DNA of 64,000 nt, taken from NCBI GenBank assembly GCA_934096985.1, contig CAKONC010000001.1:186001-250000 (forward strand), given 5' to 3'. A program made the translations under genes and the position numbers. Below the pieces are notes generated by a model. It did not search any database. It was not told where the DNA came from and worked only from the letters and a program-made list of their open reading frames with translations. Shown piece by piece: positions 14,863-23,683 of the stretch. Position 1 is the stretch's first letter. Every line of letters begins with the position of its first letter. The stretch comes from an uncultured Bacilli bacterium (GTDB lineage Bacteria > Bacillota_I > Bacilli_A > RF39 > UBA660).

Positions 14863-17211
14863 ATGAACATTGAAGATATTAAAAATAATACAATTATTAT
14901 ATGTAGTAGTAATGAAAAAAAGAGTATTTTAAAAAAATTAAATTCTTTCCCAAAATTATTATCTATAAAATTTTATAATAAAAGTGATTTTATTAAATCA
15001 CTAACTTTTTCGTATGATGAAAAAACGTGCTTTTATATAATGAATAAATATAATGTAAAACCCTCAATAGCAAAAACATATTTAGAAAATATTTATTATG
15101 TAGAAAACAAAAAATATAATAGTAAAAAACTTGATTTTTTAGTAAATTTAAAAGAAGAACTTTTAAATGAAAAACTTTTAATTATTAATGATTTATTTGA
15201 AAAAAGTTTAATTGGAAAAGATATAATATTTTATAATTTACCATATATTGATGCTTATGAGCAAAAATTAATTAATAAAATAAGCAGTATTTGTAATGTA
15301 AAAGTAATTAATAAAGAAACAAAATTTTATAAACATGACGTTATTAAATTTAATAAAATTGAAGATGAAGTAGAGTATGTAGCAGAAAGAATATGTTATC
15401 ATATTTTAAATGGTGTAGATATAAATAATATAAAAATAATTATTAAAGACAAAGAATATATTCCATACATAAAAAGAATATTTAAATTTTACAATATACC
15501 TGTTAATCTAGAGGAAAAAATTTGTTTATATCATACAATTGCGGCATCATATTTAATTGAAAACTTTGATAGTGACATAACAAAAGTTTATGAAAATATA
15601 AAAGAAAAATTTGATTTAGACATTGTAAATAAGCTTGCATCAGTAATAAATAAATTTACTTTCGAAGATGATAAAAATCTAATTAAAGATTTACTTATAG
15701 ATACATTAAAAAATACGTATTTAAATGAAGAAAAATATGTAAATGCCGTAAATATTTCAAGCTTAGATAGTATTAATGAAGATGATTTTGCCTTTTTACT
15801 AGGATTTAATCAAAAAAGTTATCCAGAAATATATAAAGATGAGGAATATTTAATTGATAAAGAAAAAATCATTCTTGGACTACTACCATCATATACTGTG
15901 GCAAAACAAAATAAAGAATATTTAATAAAAAGTATTAATAATATTAAAAATTTAGAAATTACTTATAAACTTCAAAGTGCTAGTAATTCTTATTTACCAT
16001 CAGTATTAATTAGTGAAATGAATTTAAATGAAGTAGATGGAGTAATAACTCATAAATATTCAAATAAGGCTAATAAAATAAAACTATGTTCTTTACTTGA
16101 TAAATTTTATAAATATAATGAAGAAAGTGATGAACTTAAAACTTTATATAATTTATATAAAATTGATTATTTAACTTATAATAATAAATATAAGTTAGTT
16201 TCTTTTGATTTATTAAATAAATTACTTAAAGATAGTTTAAAACTTTCCTATTCAAGTATGGAAAATTATAATGAATGTGCATTTAGGTTTTATTTAGGTA
16301 ATATTTTAAAACTAGATATTTATGATGATAACTTTTCTGCATTTTTAGGCTCAATTTTTCATTATGTTTTAGAACTTGGTTTAACAAAAGAAATTGATGT
16401 TCAAAATGTAGTAAATGAATATATTTCTCAAAGCAAAAAAGTGCTTTCAAACAAAGAATTATTTTATATAGAAAAAATGAAAGATGAAATGATTCTTACA
16501 TTAGATACTATAAAAAAACAAATGGAATATAGCACGTTAAAGGATATTAAAACTGAAAATGAATTTGAAATAATTAAAAATGGCAAACTGAGTACTATAT
16601 TTAAGGGCTTTATAGATAAAATAATTTATAAAGAAATAGAGGGTAAAGTATATACCGCAATAATAGATTATAAAACATATGATGTAGAATCAAAAATGGA
16701 TTTAATTAATTATGGTCTTCATTTGCAACTTCCTATATATATGTATTTAATAAAAAATAATATACCAAACTCACAAATTATTGGATTTTATATCCAAAAA
16801 GTATTTTGCCAAGATAATAAATATAGTGAAGATAATAGCCTTGAAAAAAGAAAAATTGATAATTTAAAATTAAGTGGTTATTCAAATAGTGATGAAAACA
16901 TTATAAAGTTACTTGATTATAATTTTAGAGATTCAAAAGTTATTAAAAGTTTGAAAGTAAAAAATGATGGAAATTTTTATAGCTATAGTAAAGTTTTATC
17001 AAATGAGCAAATGGATAAAATATATGACAAAGTTGATAAGCAAATTCAAAAGACTATTAGTAATATAGAAAATTGTAATTTTGATATTAACCCTAAAATA
17101 TATAATGAAAAAAATATTTCCTGTACTTTTTGCAAATTTAAGGATATATGTTTTAAAACTCCAAAAGATGAAGTAATAATAGAGAAGGAGGATAATGATG
17201 GCTTGGACTAA
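14863..17211 (+). CDS. addB: AddB-like nuclease subunit, reduced N-terminal region
   Basis: 782 residues, much shorter than usual AddB (about 1150). The C-terminal part has the RecB-type nuclease (SSMENYNECAFRFYLGN, then IIDYKTYDV) and an iron-sulfur cysteine set: Cys472 with Cys754, Cys757 and Cys763 (CTFCKFKDIC). The N-terminal half lacks a Walker A motif, which AddB normally has. It sits directly before addA, overlapping by 17 nt. AddAB resects double-strand breaks for RecA. The -10 TATACT (14851-14856) ends seven bases before the ATG, with no Shine-Dalgarno, so the mRNA may be leaderless. Naming as AddB or RexB rests on the partner and the nuclease/Fe-S pattern. Confidence 0.88.
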   Translation: MNIEDIKNNTIIICSSNEKKSILKKLNSFPKLLSIKFYNKSDFIKSLTFSYDEKTCFYIMNKYNVKPSIAKTYLENIYYVENKKYNSKKLDFLVNLKEELLNEKLLIINDLFEKSLIGKDIIFYNLPYIDAYEQKLINKISSICNVKVINKETKFYKHDVIKFNKIEDEVEYVAERICYHILNGVDINNIKIIIKDKEYIPYIKRIFKFYNIPVNLEEKICLYHTIAASYLIENFDSDITKVYENIKEKFDLDIVNKLASVINKFTFEDDKNLIKDLLIDTLKNTYLNEEKYVNAVNISSLDSINEDDFAFLLGFNQKSYPEIYKDEEYLIDKEKIILGLLPSYTVAKQNKEYLIKSINNIKNLEITYKLQSASNSYLPSVLISEMNLNEVDGVITHKYSNKANKIKLCSLLDKFYKYNEESDELKTLYNLYKIDYLTYNNKYKLVSFDLLNKLLKDSLKLSYSSMENYNECAFRFYLGNILKLDIYDDNFSAFLGSIFHYVLELGLTKEIDVQNVVNEYISQSKKVLSNKELFYIEKMKDEMILTLDTIKKQMEYSTLKDIKTENEFEIIKNGKLSTIFKGFIDKIIYKEIEGKVYTAIIDYKTYDVESKMDLINYGLHLQLPIYMYLIKNNIPNSQIIGFYIQKVFCQDNKYSEDNSLEKRKIDNLKLSGYSNSDENIIKLLDYNFRDSKVIKSLKVKNDGNFYSYSKVLSNEQMDKIYDKVDKQIQKTISNIENCNFDINPKIYNEKNISCTFCKFKDICFKTPKDEVIIEKEDNDGLD

Positions 17212-20200
17212 TGAACAATTACTTGCAATAAATTCCGAAGGTCAAAATATAATCGTTTCCGCGGGAGCTGGTTCAGGTAAAACTGCTGTATTAACGCAAA
17301 GAGTTATCACTAAATTAAAAAAAGGTGTTAATATTAATGAACTTCTTATTTTAACATTTACAAATGCTGCTGCAATGGAAATGAAAGATAGAATAAGAGT
17401 GGCAATTAATAATGATAAATCTTTAGAAAAACAACTTGATTTAATCGATGGAAGTTATATTACAACATTTGACTCTTTTGCTTATTCAATTGTAAAAAAA
17501 TATCATTATTTACTTAACATATCAAATAATATAAGTATTTTAGATAAAACAATCTGTGATACAGTAAGAAAAAAATATCTTGATGAAATTTTCGAAGAAA
17601 AGTATGCAAAAAAAGATGAAACATTTTTAAAAATGATTAAAGATTTAACAATTAAAGATGATAGCTCTATAAAAAAAGAAATATTATCTTTAAATGAATT
17701 ACTTGATAGATTAATTGATAAAGAAAATTATTTAGATAATTATATTAATAATTTCTATAATGAAAAAAATATTAACGACTTAGTTGATAGATTTTATGAA
17801 CTTGTAAATAAAAAAATTAAGAAAATAAATGATTTGTTTGAAAATGTGGCATCTTTATGTGAAGAAAAATATTATGAAAAACTTAATTGTGCAATAAGAC
17901 CACTTTTAAATGCAAAAACTTATGATGAGTATAAAGTTTATTCTAAAGTAAGTTTTCCTTCGTTACCTAAAAATAGTGATGATGAGTTAAAAGAAAATAA
18001 AGATATTTTAAAAAATGAACTTGATAGTTTGCATAGTTTATTTATTTACAAAGATGAAAATCATTTAAAAAATACCTTATATTTAACCAAAGATTATGCT
18101 ATTTCAATTATTGACATAATAAAGTCAATTGATAAAAAGGTTTTAGAATATAAATATCAAATTGATGAATTTGAGTTTAATGATATAGCAAAAATGGCCA
18201 TTAAAATAGTGTCTGATAATGAAGATGTTAGAAAGTACTTAGCAGAATATTTTAAAGAAATTATGGTTGATGAATACCAAGATACATCGGATATACAGGA
18301 AACATTAATTACAAAAATTAGTCATAATAATGTGTATATGGTTGGAGATATTAAACAATCAATTTATCGATTTAGAAATGCTAATCCATTTATCTTTAAA
18401 GATAAATATGCAAAATATTCAAATCATAATGGGGGAATGAAAATTGATTTACTTAAAAACTTTCGTTCAAGAAAATTAGTTATAGCAAATATAAATAAAA
18501 TATTTAATTATCTAATGGATGAAAATATTGGTGGAGCAGATTACAAAGCCTCTCATCAAATGGTATTTGGAAATACTTTATATGAGGAAAATAAAGCAGA
18601 AAATGAAAATCTTGATGTATTAATGTATGAAAAAGAAGACAAAAAATATTCAGATACAGAATATGAAGCTTTTATAATTGCAAAAGACGTTAAAGAAAAA
18701 ATTAAAAGTGGTTATAAAGTACTTGATAAAGAAACTAAAACTTTAAGATCTTGTAAATATAGTGATTTTTGTATTTTAATAGATAGAAAAAATGGTTTTG
18801 AAACTTATAAAAAAATATTCGAGTATTTAGAACTTCCTTTAGTAATTTATTATGATGAAAAAATTACTGCTGAGAAAGATATTTTAGTTATTAAAAATTT
18901 AATTGACTTAATAGTAAAGATTTATAAAAAAGAGTTTGATCAAAAATTTAAATATGATTTTTATTCTATATCACGTAGTTTTATCTATCAAATGAGTGAT
19001 GAAGAGTATTTAAATTACTATGTAAATAATAATTATTTTGAAAGTGATTTATTTAAAAAATGCTTTAAAATAGCTCAAAAACTCGATAATTTAAGTAATA
19101 AAACTTTAATCGAGGAAATAGTTAATGAATTTGATTTTTATGAAAAAGGTATAACGGTTGGAAACATTGATAAACTAATACTTAGAATTGATTATTTAAC
19201 TTCTTTAGCGGAAAATCTTTCAAGTATTGGCAAAAGTATTTTGGATTTTAATGAGTATCTAAATGATTTAGTAGTTTCTAATGTTGATATCACTTTATCA
19301 TCTTTTGTTAATGTCTCAAATAGTGTAAGACTTATGAATATTCATAAATCTAAGGGCCTTGAGTTTGCTATTTGCTATTTTGCGGGATTTGATAAATCTT
19401 TTAATAAACAAGACGTAAATAAAATGTTTAATTTTGACTATAATTATGGATTAATTTTACCATTTTATGATGATGGAGTAGGAACTACAATTCTTAAAAG
19501 TTTATATAAAGATAATTATTTAATCGAAGACATATCAGAAAGAATAAGACTTTTTTATGTAGCACTTACTCGAGCAAAAGAAAAAATGATTATGGTTATT
19601 CCAAATAAAGAGGAAATTATAAATTCAAAGGAAGATTATTATTCATTTTTATCATTTATAAATTCAATTAAATTTGCTTTGAAAGATAATATTAAACATA
19701 TTAAAAATGTGGACTTAACGAAAAATTATAATTTTACAAAAGAAAAAGATTTATTTAAAAATGATGTAAATAGTCATTTAGTAGTTACCGAGATTAACGT
19801 CAAAAATGACATAACAAAGCATAGTAATGTAAGTAAAAAAGTTATTAATCTTCTTACAAAAAATGAAGTTCTTACAATGGAGTATGGAACCAAAATACAT
19901 GAAATATTTGAATATGAAAATTTTGATGAACCAAAAAATAAATATGTAAAAAATCTAGTTAATAAAATTAATCTTACAAATGCAAAAGTTTATAAAGAAT
20001 ATGAATTTACAGATATGATAGATAATGTTGAATATACAGGGATTATTGATTTAATGATTGAATATGAAGATAAAATATTAATTATCGATTATAAACTTTC
20101 AAATATTAACGATGTAAATTATGAAAAACAATTAAGTATTTATAAAAAATATATTGAAAATAAAACTAGTAAAAATGTTGAAACGTATTTATATTCGATT

Positions 20201-20236
20201 TTAACTGATGAATTAAAACGAATTGAAACTGCTTAA
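17195..20236 (+). CDS. addA: AddA helicase-nuclease subunit
   Basis: 1013 residues. UvrD-type helicase motifs: QLLAINSEGQNIIVSAGAGS (Q motif and Walker A, Lys29), LTFTNAAAMEM, VDEYQDTSDIQ (near 357), GDIKQSIYRFRNANP, LMNIHKSKGLEF and ALTRAKEKM. The C-terminus has the nuclease: YGTKIHEIFEYE, then GIIDLMIEYE and IIDYKLSN (near 964). It works with AddB in end resection and recombination repair. Start chosen at the ATG at 17195 with AAGGAGG upstream; a second ATG follows at once. A little smaller than the B. subtilis protein (about 1230) but with all motifs. Confidence 0.96.
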   Translation: MMAWTNEQLLAINSEGQNIIVSAGAGSGKTAVLTQRVITKLKKGVNINELLILTFTNAAAMEMKDRIRVAINNDKSLEKQLDLIDGSYITTFDSFAYSIVKKYHYLLNISNNISILDKTICDTVRKKYLDEIFEEKYAKKDETFLKMIKDLTIKDDSSIKKEILSLNELLDRLIDKENYLDNYINNFYNEKNINDLVDRFYELVNKKIKKINDLFENVASLCEEKYYEKLNCAIRPLLNAKTYDEYKVYSKVSFPSLPKNSDDELKENKDILKNELDSLHSLFIYKDENHLKNTLYLTKDYAISIIDIIKSIDKKVLEYKYQIDEFEFNDIAKMAIKIVSDNEDVRKYLAEYFKEIMVDEYQDTSDIQETLITKISHNNVYMVGDIKQSIYRFRNANPFIFKDKYAKYSNHNGGMKIDLLKNFRSRKLVIANINKIFNYLMDENIGGADYKASHQMVFGNTLYEENKAENENLDVLMYEKEDKKYSDTEYEAFIIAKDVKEKIKSGYKVLDKETKTLRSCKYSDFCILIDRKNGFETYKKIFEYLELPLVIYYDEKITAEKDILVIKNLIDLIVKIYKKEFDQKFKYDFYSISRSFIYQMSDEEYLNYYVNNNYFESDLFKKCFKIAQKLDNLSNKTLIEEIVNEFDFYEKGITVGNIDKLILRIDYLTSLAENLSSIGKSILDFNEYLNDLVVSNVDITLSSFVNVSNSVRLMNIHKSKGLEFAICYFAGFDKSFNKQDVNKMFNFDYNYGLILPFYDDGVGTTILKSLYKDNYLIEDISERIRLFYVALTRAKEKMIMVIPNKEEIINSKEDYYSFLSFINSIKFALKDNIKHIKNVDLTKNYNFTKEKDLFKNDVNSHLVVTEINVKNDITKHSNVSKKVINLLTKNEVLTMEYGTKIHEIFEYENFDEPKNKYVKNLVNKINLTNAKVYKEYEFTDMIDNVEYTGIIDLMIEYEDKILIIDYKLSNINDVNYEKQLSIYKKYIENKTSKNVETYLYSILTDELKRIETA

Positions 20237-20252
20237 AATGCAGTTTTTTATT
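20227..20252 (+). terminator. Terminator after addA
   Basis: Stem AACTGC/GCAGTT (loop TTAAAAT, which includes the addA stop) followed by TTTT. Confidence 0.7.
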
Positions 20253-20254
20253 AT

Positions 20255-20283
20255 TTGTAAAAATAAACATAATTATGTATAAT
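20255..20283 (+). promoter_or_regulatory. Promoter of murG-murB-divIB
   Basis: TTGTAA (20255-20260), 17-bp spacer, perfect TATAAT (20278-20283). A short leader with AGGTGA leads to the murG ATG at 20302. Confidence 0.75.
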
Positions 20284-20301
20284 ATTATTATAGGTGATAT
20301 T

Positions 20302-21387
20302 ATGAAAATAATTGTAAGTGCAGGTGGAACAGGTGGTCACATATATCCACTTTTAGCATTAATAAATAAATTTAAAGAAAAAGAAAAAAACTTAGAAATT
20401 ATTTATATTGGTACACATAATCGAATGGAAAAAGATTTAATACCTAGTTTAAACATTAAATATATTCCTATAGAAATTTATGGCTTTAGTAAAACTAATA
20501 TTTTAAGGGATTTTAAAAATATTTTTCTTATAACTAGTGCTATAAATAAATGTACAAAAATAATGAAAGAATTTAAACCAGATGTTGTAATAGGAGCTGG
20601 CGGTTATGTAACTATGCCTGTTATATATGCTGCAAAAAAACTTAAAATTAAAACAGTTATATTAGAGCAAAATAGTGTCCCTGGTAAAACTAATAAAGCT
20701 TTATCTAAAAATTGTGATTTAGTATGTACTTCATATGAAAATAGCAATAAATATTTTATTAAAGCAAAAAAATGCTTATGTACAGGAAATCCTTCGGGAG
20801 AAAATGTTTTAAATAATAAAAAAATAACAAAAGAAAGTCTAGGACTTGATAAAAATAAAAAACTTGTTTTAGTAGTAGCGGGCTCTTTAGGAAGCAATAC
20901 AATTAATGAAACATTTTCTTCATTTTTAAAAAATGTAAAAGAGCAAGATAATTTTGAGGTTTTATATATCACTGGTAAAAAATATTATGATGATTTTATA
21001 AAAAATAATAAATTTTCAAAAAATGTAAAAATTTTACCTTATCTTGATAACATGTCAGGTTTATTTAATAGTACTGATTTAATTATTTCAAGAGCTGGAG
21101 CATCAACATTATCTGAAATAATGGTTTCTCATTTACCTTCAATAATAATTCCATCTCCATATGTTGCAAATAATCATCAATATTATAATGCCTTAGATTT
21201 AAAAAATAGAGGTGTTTCGATAATGATTTTAGAAAAAGATTTAGATACACTAAAACTATATAATAAAGTAAAAGAACTTATGACTTTTAATGAAGAATAT
21301 AAAAGTATGAAAGATAATTTGAAAAAAATTAACAGAGTAAGTAGTTCTCAAATTATTTATGATGAAATAAAGGAATTGTTAAAATGA
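20302..21387 (+). CDS. murG: UDP-GlcNAc:lipid I N-acetylglucosaminyltransferase MurG
   Basis: 361 residues from the ATG at 20302, with AGGTGA upstream; the in-frame ATG at 20275 overlaps the -10. Converts lipid I to lipid II on the inner face of the membrane. The GT28 N-terminal GGTGGHIYPLLAL loop, the VIGAGGYVTMPVI segment, LEQNSVPGKTN, and the C-terminal UDP-GlcNAc site (ISRAGASTLSEIM, then PYVANNHQYYNA) are all present. Its stop overlaps the murB ATG (ATGA), so the two are coupled. Length fits the family (about 360). Confidence 0.97.
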   Translation: MKIIVSAGGTGGHIYPLLALINKFKEKEKNLEIIYIGTHNRMEKDLIPSLNIKYIPIEIYGFSKTNILRDFKNIFLITSAINKCTKIMKEFKPDVVIGAGGYVTMPVIYAAKKLKIKTVILEQNSVPGKTNKALSKNCDLVCTSYENSNKYFIKAKKCLCTGNPSGENVLNNKKITKESLGLDKNKKLVLVVAGSLGSNTINETFSSFLKNVKEQDNFEVLYITGKKYYDDFIKNNKFSKNVKILPYLDNMSGLFNSTDLIISRAGASTLSEIMVSHLPSIIIPSPYVANNHQYYNALDLKNRGVSIMILEKDLDTLKLYNKVKELMTFNEEYKSMKDNLKKINRVSSSQIIYDEIKELLK

Positions 21388-22256
21388 ATGAATATGGAAC
21401 TATAAAAGAAAATGTTAGTTTAAAAGATTATACTACATTTAAAATTGGTGGAACTTGTAAGTACTTAATCGAAGTAAATAATAAAAACTCTTTGATAAAA
21501 TTAATTGATTATTTAAAAAATAATAGTTTAAAATATTATATTTTAGGAAATGGTTCAAATGTTATACTTGATGATAATTATTTAGATGGTGTCATAATAA
21601 AATTAAATAAACTTAATAAAATATCTATAAATGATAATTTTGTAACGGCAGAGTGTGGAGTAAAACTAGGATTTTTAAATAATGTATGTCTCCAAAATGG
21701 ACTTGTTTCTCTTTCTTTTGCATCACTTATACCTGGTGAAGTTGGTGCCTCTATAAAAGGCAATGCAGGATGCTATAATAAAGAACTTTTAAATTATGTT
21801 TATAGTGTTGAGGTGCTTGATAACAATGGAAATGTAAAAAATATATTAAAAAGTGACATAAAATATGGATATAGATTTACAGATATTGAAGGGTTAATTT
21901 TATCAGCAACTTTTATTTTAGAAAAAGGAGATCCAATTTTAACCTTAAAAGAAATGAAAGAAAATAATGATAAAAGATTAATATCTCAGCCACTTGATAT
22001 GCCCTCTGTAGGAAGTATTTTTAAAAATCCAGAAAACATGAGTGCTGGAAAACTAATCGATGATTTAGGGCTCAAAGGTTATCATATAAATGATGCTTAT
22101 GTAAGTGAAAAACACGCAAATTTTATTGTAAATAAAGGTAGTGCTTCATTTGATGATGTAATAAAGCTAATTGATTATATAATTTTTAAAGTAAAAGAAA
22201 AATATGGTGTAACTTTAGAAGTTGAGCCAAAAATAGTGTGGTGGAATAAATTATGA
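21384..22256 (+). CDS. murB: UDP-N-acetylenolpyruvoylglucosamine reductase MurB
   Basis: 290 residues, type II MurB. Reduces UDP-GlcNAc-enolpyruvate to UDP-MurNAc with NADPH and FAD. Motifs: TTFKIGGTCKYLIEV, ILGNGSNVIL (FAD site), LIPGEVGASIKGNAGCYNKE, YGYRFTDIEG, and PSVGSIFKNPENMSAGKLID with the catalytic Ser. The GCY where many type II enzymes have GAY is a minor change. Overlaps murG and divIB by 4 nt each, giving the murG-murB-divIB order of the Bacillus cell-wall cluster. Confidence 0.97.
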   Translation: MNEYGTIKENVSLKDYTTFKIGGTCKYLIEVNNKNSLIKLIDYLKNNSLKYYILGNGSNVILDDNYLDGVIIKLNKLNKISINDNFVTAECGVKLGFLNNVCLQNGLVSLSFASLIPGEVGASIKGNAGCYNKELLNYVYSVEVLDNNGNVKNILKSDIKYGYRFTDIEGLILSATFILEKGDPILTLKEMKENNDKRLISQPLDMPSVGSIFKNPENMSAGKLIDDLGLKGYHINDAYVSEKHANFIVNKGSASFDDVIKLIDYIIFKVKEKYGVTLEVEPKIVWWNKL

Positions 22257-22963
22257 AAAAGCCAAAGAAAAAAGTAAGGATTACGGGAATTATCTTTTTA
22301 CTTCTTTTTGTTTATTTATTAGTTACGCTTATTTATTATTTTATTAAATCACCAATTAAAAATATTAGTATTAAAGGAAATAATTTACTTACTGAAGAAG
22401 ATGTAATAACTGATTCTAAAATATCTTATAATGATTCAATATTTAAAATAAGTACTTATAAAATAGAGAAAAATCTAGAGAAAAATCCATTAATTAAAAA
22501 GGCAAAAATAGAAAGAAGATTAAATGGTACAATTATTATTAATATCGAAGAAAATAAAATTTTGTTTTTAAATGCATTAACAAAAAAACTGGTTTTATCA
22601 GATGAAGAAGAAATTGACGTAAATGATAAATATATTGGTTATCCAGTACTTGTTAACTATGTCCCAAGTGAAATATACAAAGAATTAATAAAATCACTTT
22701 CAAAAGTAGATGATAGTAATTACAAAATGATAAGTGAAATTGAATACTCTGTAGATAAATATGAAAATACTGTAATTGATGATGAAAGATTTTTACTTAG
22801 AATGAAGGATGGAAATACAATATACGTTAATTTAATTAATATTGAAAAATTAAATAAATATCAGGAAATTTATTCAGCATTAACTGATAAAGGTACTTTA
22901 TACTTGGATAGTTCCAGCAAAAATTATGTATTTAAAAAGTATTCTGAAGAAAAAACAGAGTAA
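22253..22963 (+). CDS. divIB: Cell division protein FtsQ/DivIB
   Basis: 236 residues: a basic cytoplasmic start, one membrane helix (about 14-34), a POTRA domain (IKNISIKGNNLLTEEDVI, about 40-105), and a beta domain. It belongs to the divisome and recruits or stabilises FtsL and DivIC. Overlap with murB by 4 nt and the order match the Bacillus cluster. The extracytoplasmic part is shorter than in B. subtilis. Confidence 0.9.
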   Translation: MKKPKKKVRITGIIFLLLFVYLLVTLIYYFIKSPIKNISIKGNNLLTEEDVITDSKISYNDSIFKISTYKIEKNLEKNPLIKKAKIERRLNGTIIINIEENKILFLNALTKKLVLSDEEEIDVNDKYIGYPVLVNYVPSEIYKELIKSLSKVDDSNYKMISEIEYSVDKYENTVIDDERFLLRMKDGNTIYVNLINIEKLNKYQEIYSALTDKGTLYLDSSSKNYVFKKYSEEKTE

Positions 22964-23020
22964 AATTTTCTTTAAAAAAAGAAAAAATAATGATAATATA
23001 TTTACCGAAAAAAGAGGCAA

Positions 23021-23626
23021 ATGATGAAAATAAATTATAATAATGTTTTTAATGATATAGTAAAAAGTCTTGATGGTACGCCCACTGTACTTTTACATAG
23101 CTGCTGCGCACCATGTTCATCTTATGTATTATCTGTTTTAGCAGAAAATTTTAAAGTAACAGTGCTTTATTATAATCCAAATATAGAACCTAAAGAAGAA
23201 TACGAAAAAAGAAAAGAAGAACAAAAAAAATTTATTAGTCAATTTAAAGGTAAAAATGAAATTAAGTTTTTAGATTGTGATTATGAAAATGAAAGTTTTA
23301 AAGAAATAGCAAAAGGTTATGAAAATGCACCTGAGGGTGGAGAAAGATGCCGTAGATGTTATAATTTAAGAATGGAGAAAACCTGCATTTTAGCAAAACA
23401 AATGGGATTTGATTATTTTTGTACAACACTTTCTGTAAGCCCATATAAAAATTCACAAGTTTTAAATCAAATTGGTCATGATTTAGAGAAAAAACATGAT
23501 GTAAAATATCTTTACTCAGATTTTAAAAAAAATGATGGATATAAAAAATCTATTGAATATTCAAAAAAATATAATTTATATAGACAAAATTATTGCGGAT
23601 GTAATTATTCTAAGCCTAAAGAATAA
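23021..23626 (+). CDS. queH: Epoxyqueuosine reductase QueH
   Basis: 201 residues. Final step of queuosine synthesis in tRNA wobble position 34. The cysteine pattern fits QueH (formerly DUF208): LHSCCAPCSSYVL, CRRCYNLRMEKTC and NYCGC, which bind a 4Fe-4S cluster and a second metal site. Also kept are YYNPNIEPKEEYEKR and TTLSVSPYKNSQ. ATG at 23021 or 23024 follows AGAGG. It stands alone after divIB; no other queuosine genes are in the window. Confidence 0.95.
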   Translation: MMKINYNNVFNDIVKSLDGTPTVLLHSCCAPCSSYVLSVLAENFKVTVLYYNPNIEPKEEYEKRKEEQKKFISQFKGKNEIKFLDCDYENESFKEIAKGYENAPEGGERCRRCYNLRMEKTCILAKQMGFDYFCTTLSVSPYKNSQVLNQIGHDLEKKHDVKYLYSDFKKNDGYKKSIEYSKKYNLYRQNYCGCNYSKPKE

Positions 23627-23649
23627 TTACATTTTTTTTGATGAACTAA

Positions 23650-23677
23650 TTACTTTTTTTTATATTTGTGATATTAT
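23650..23677 (+). promoter_or_regulatory. Promoter giving a probable leaderless mRNA
   Basis: TTACTT (23650-23655), 16-bp spacer, TATTAT (23672-23677). The expected start falls on the ATG at 23684, and no Shine-Dalgarno precedes it. Confidence 0.55.
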
Positions 23678-23683
23678 CATTGT

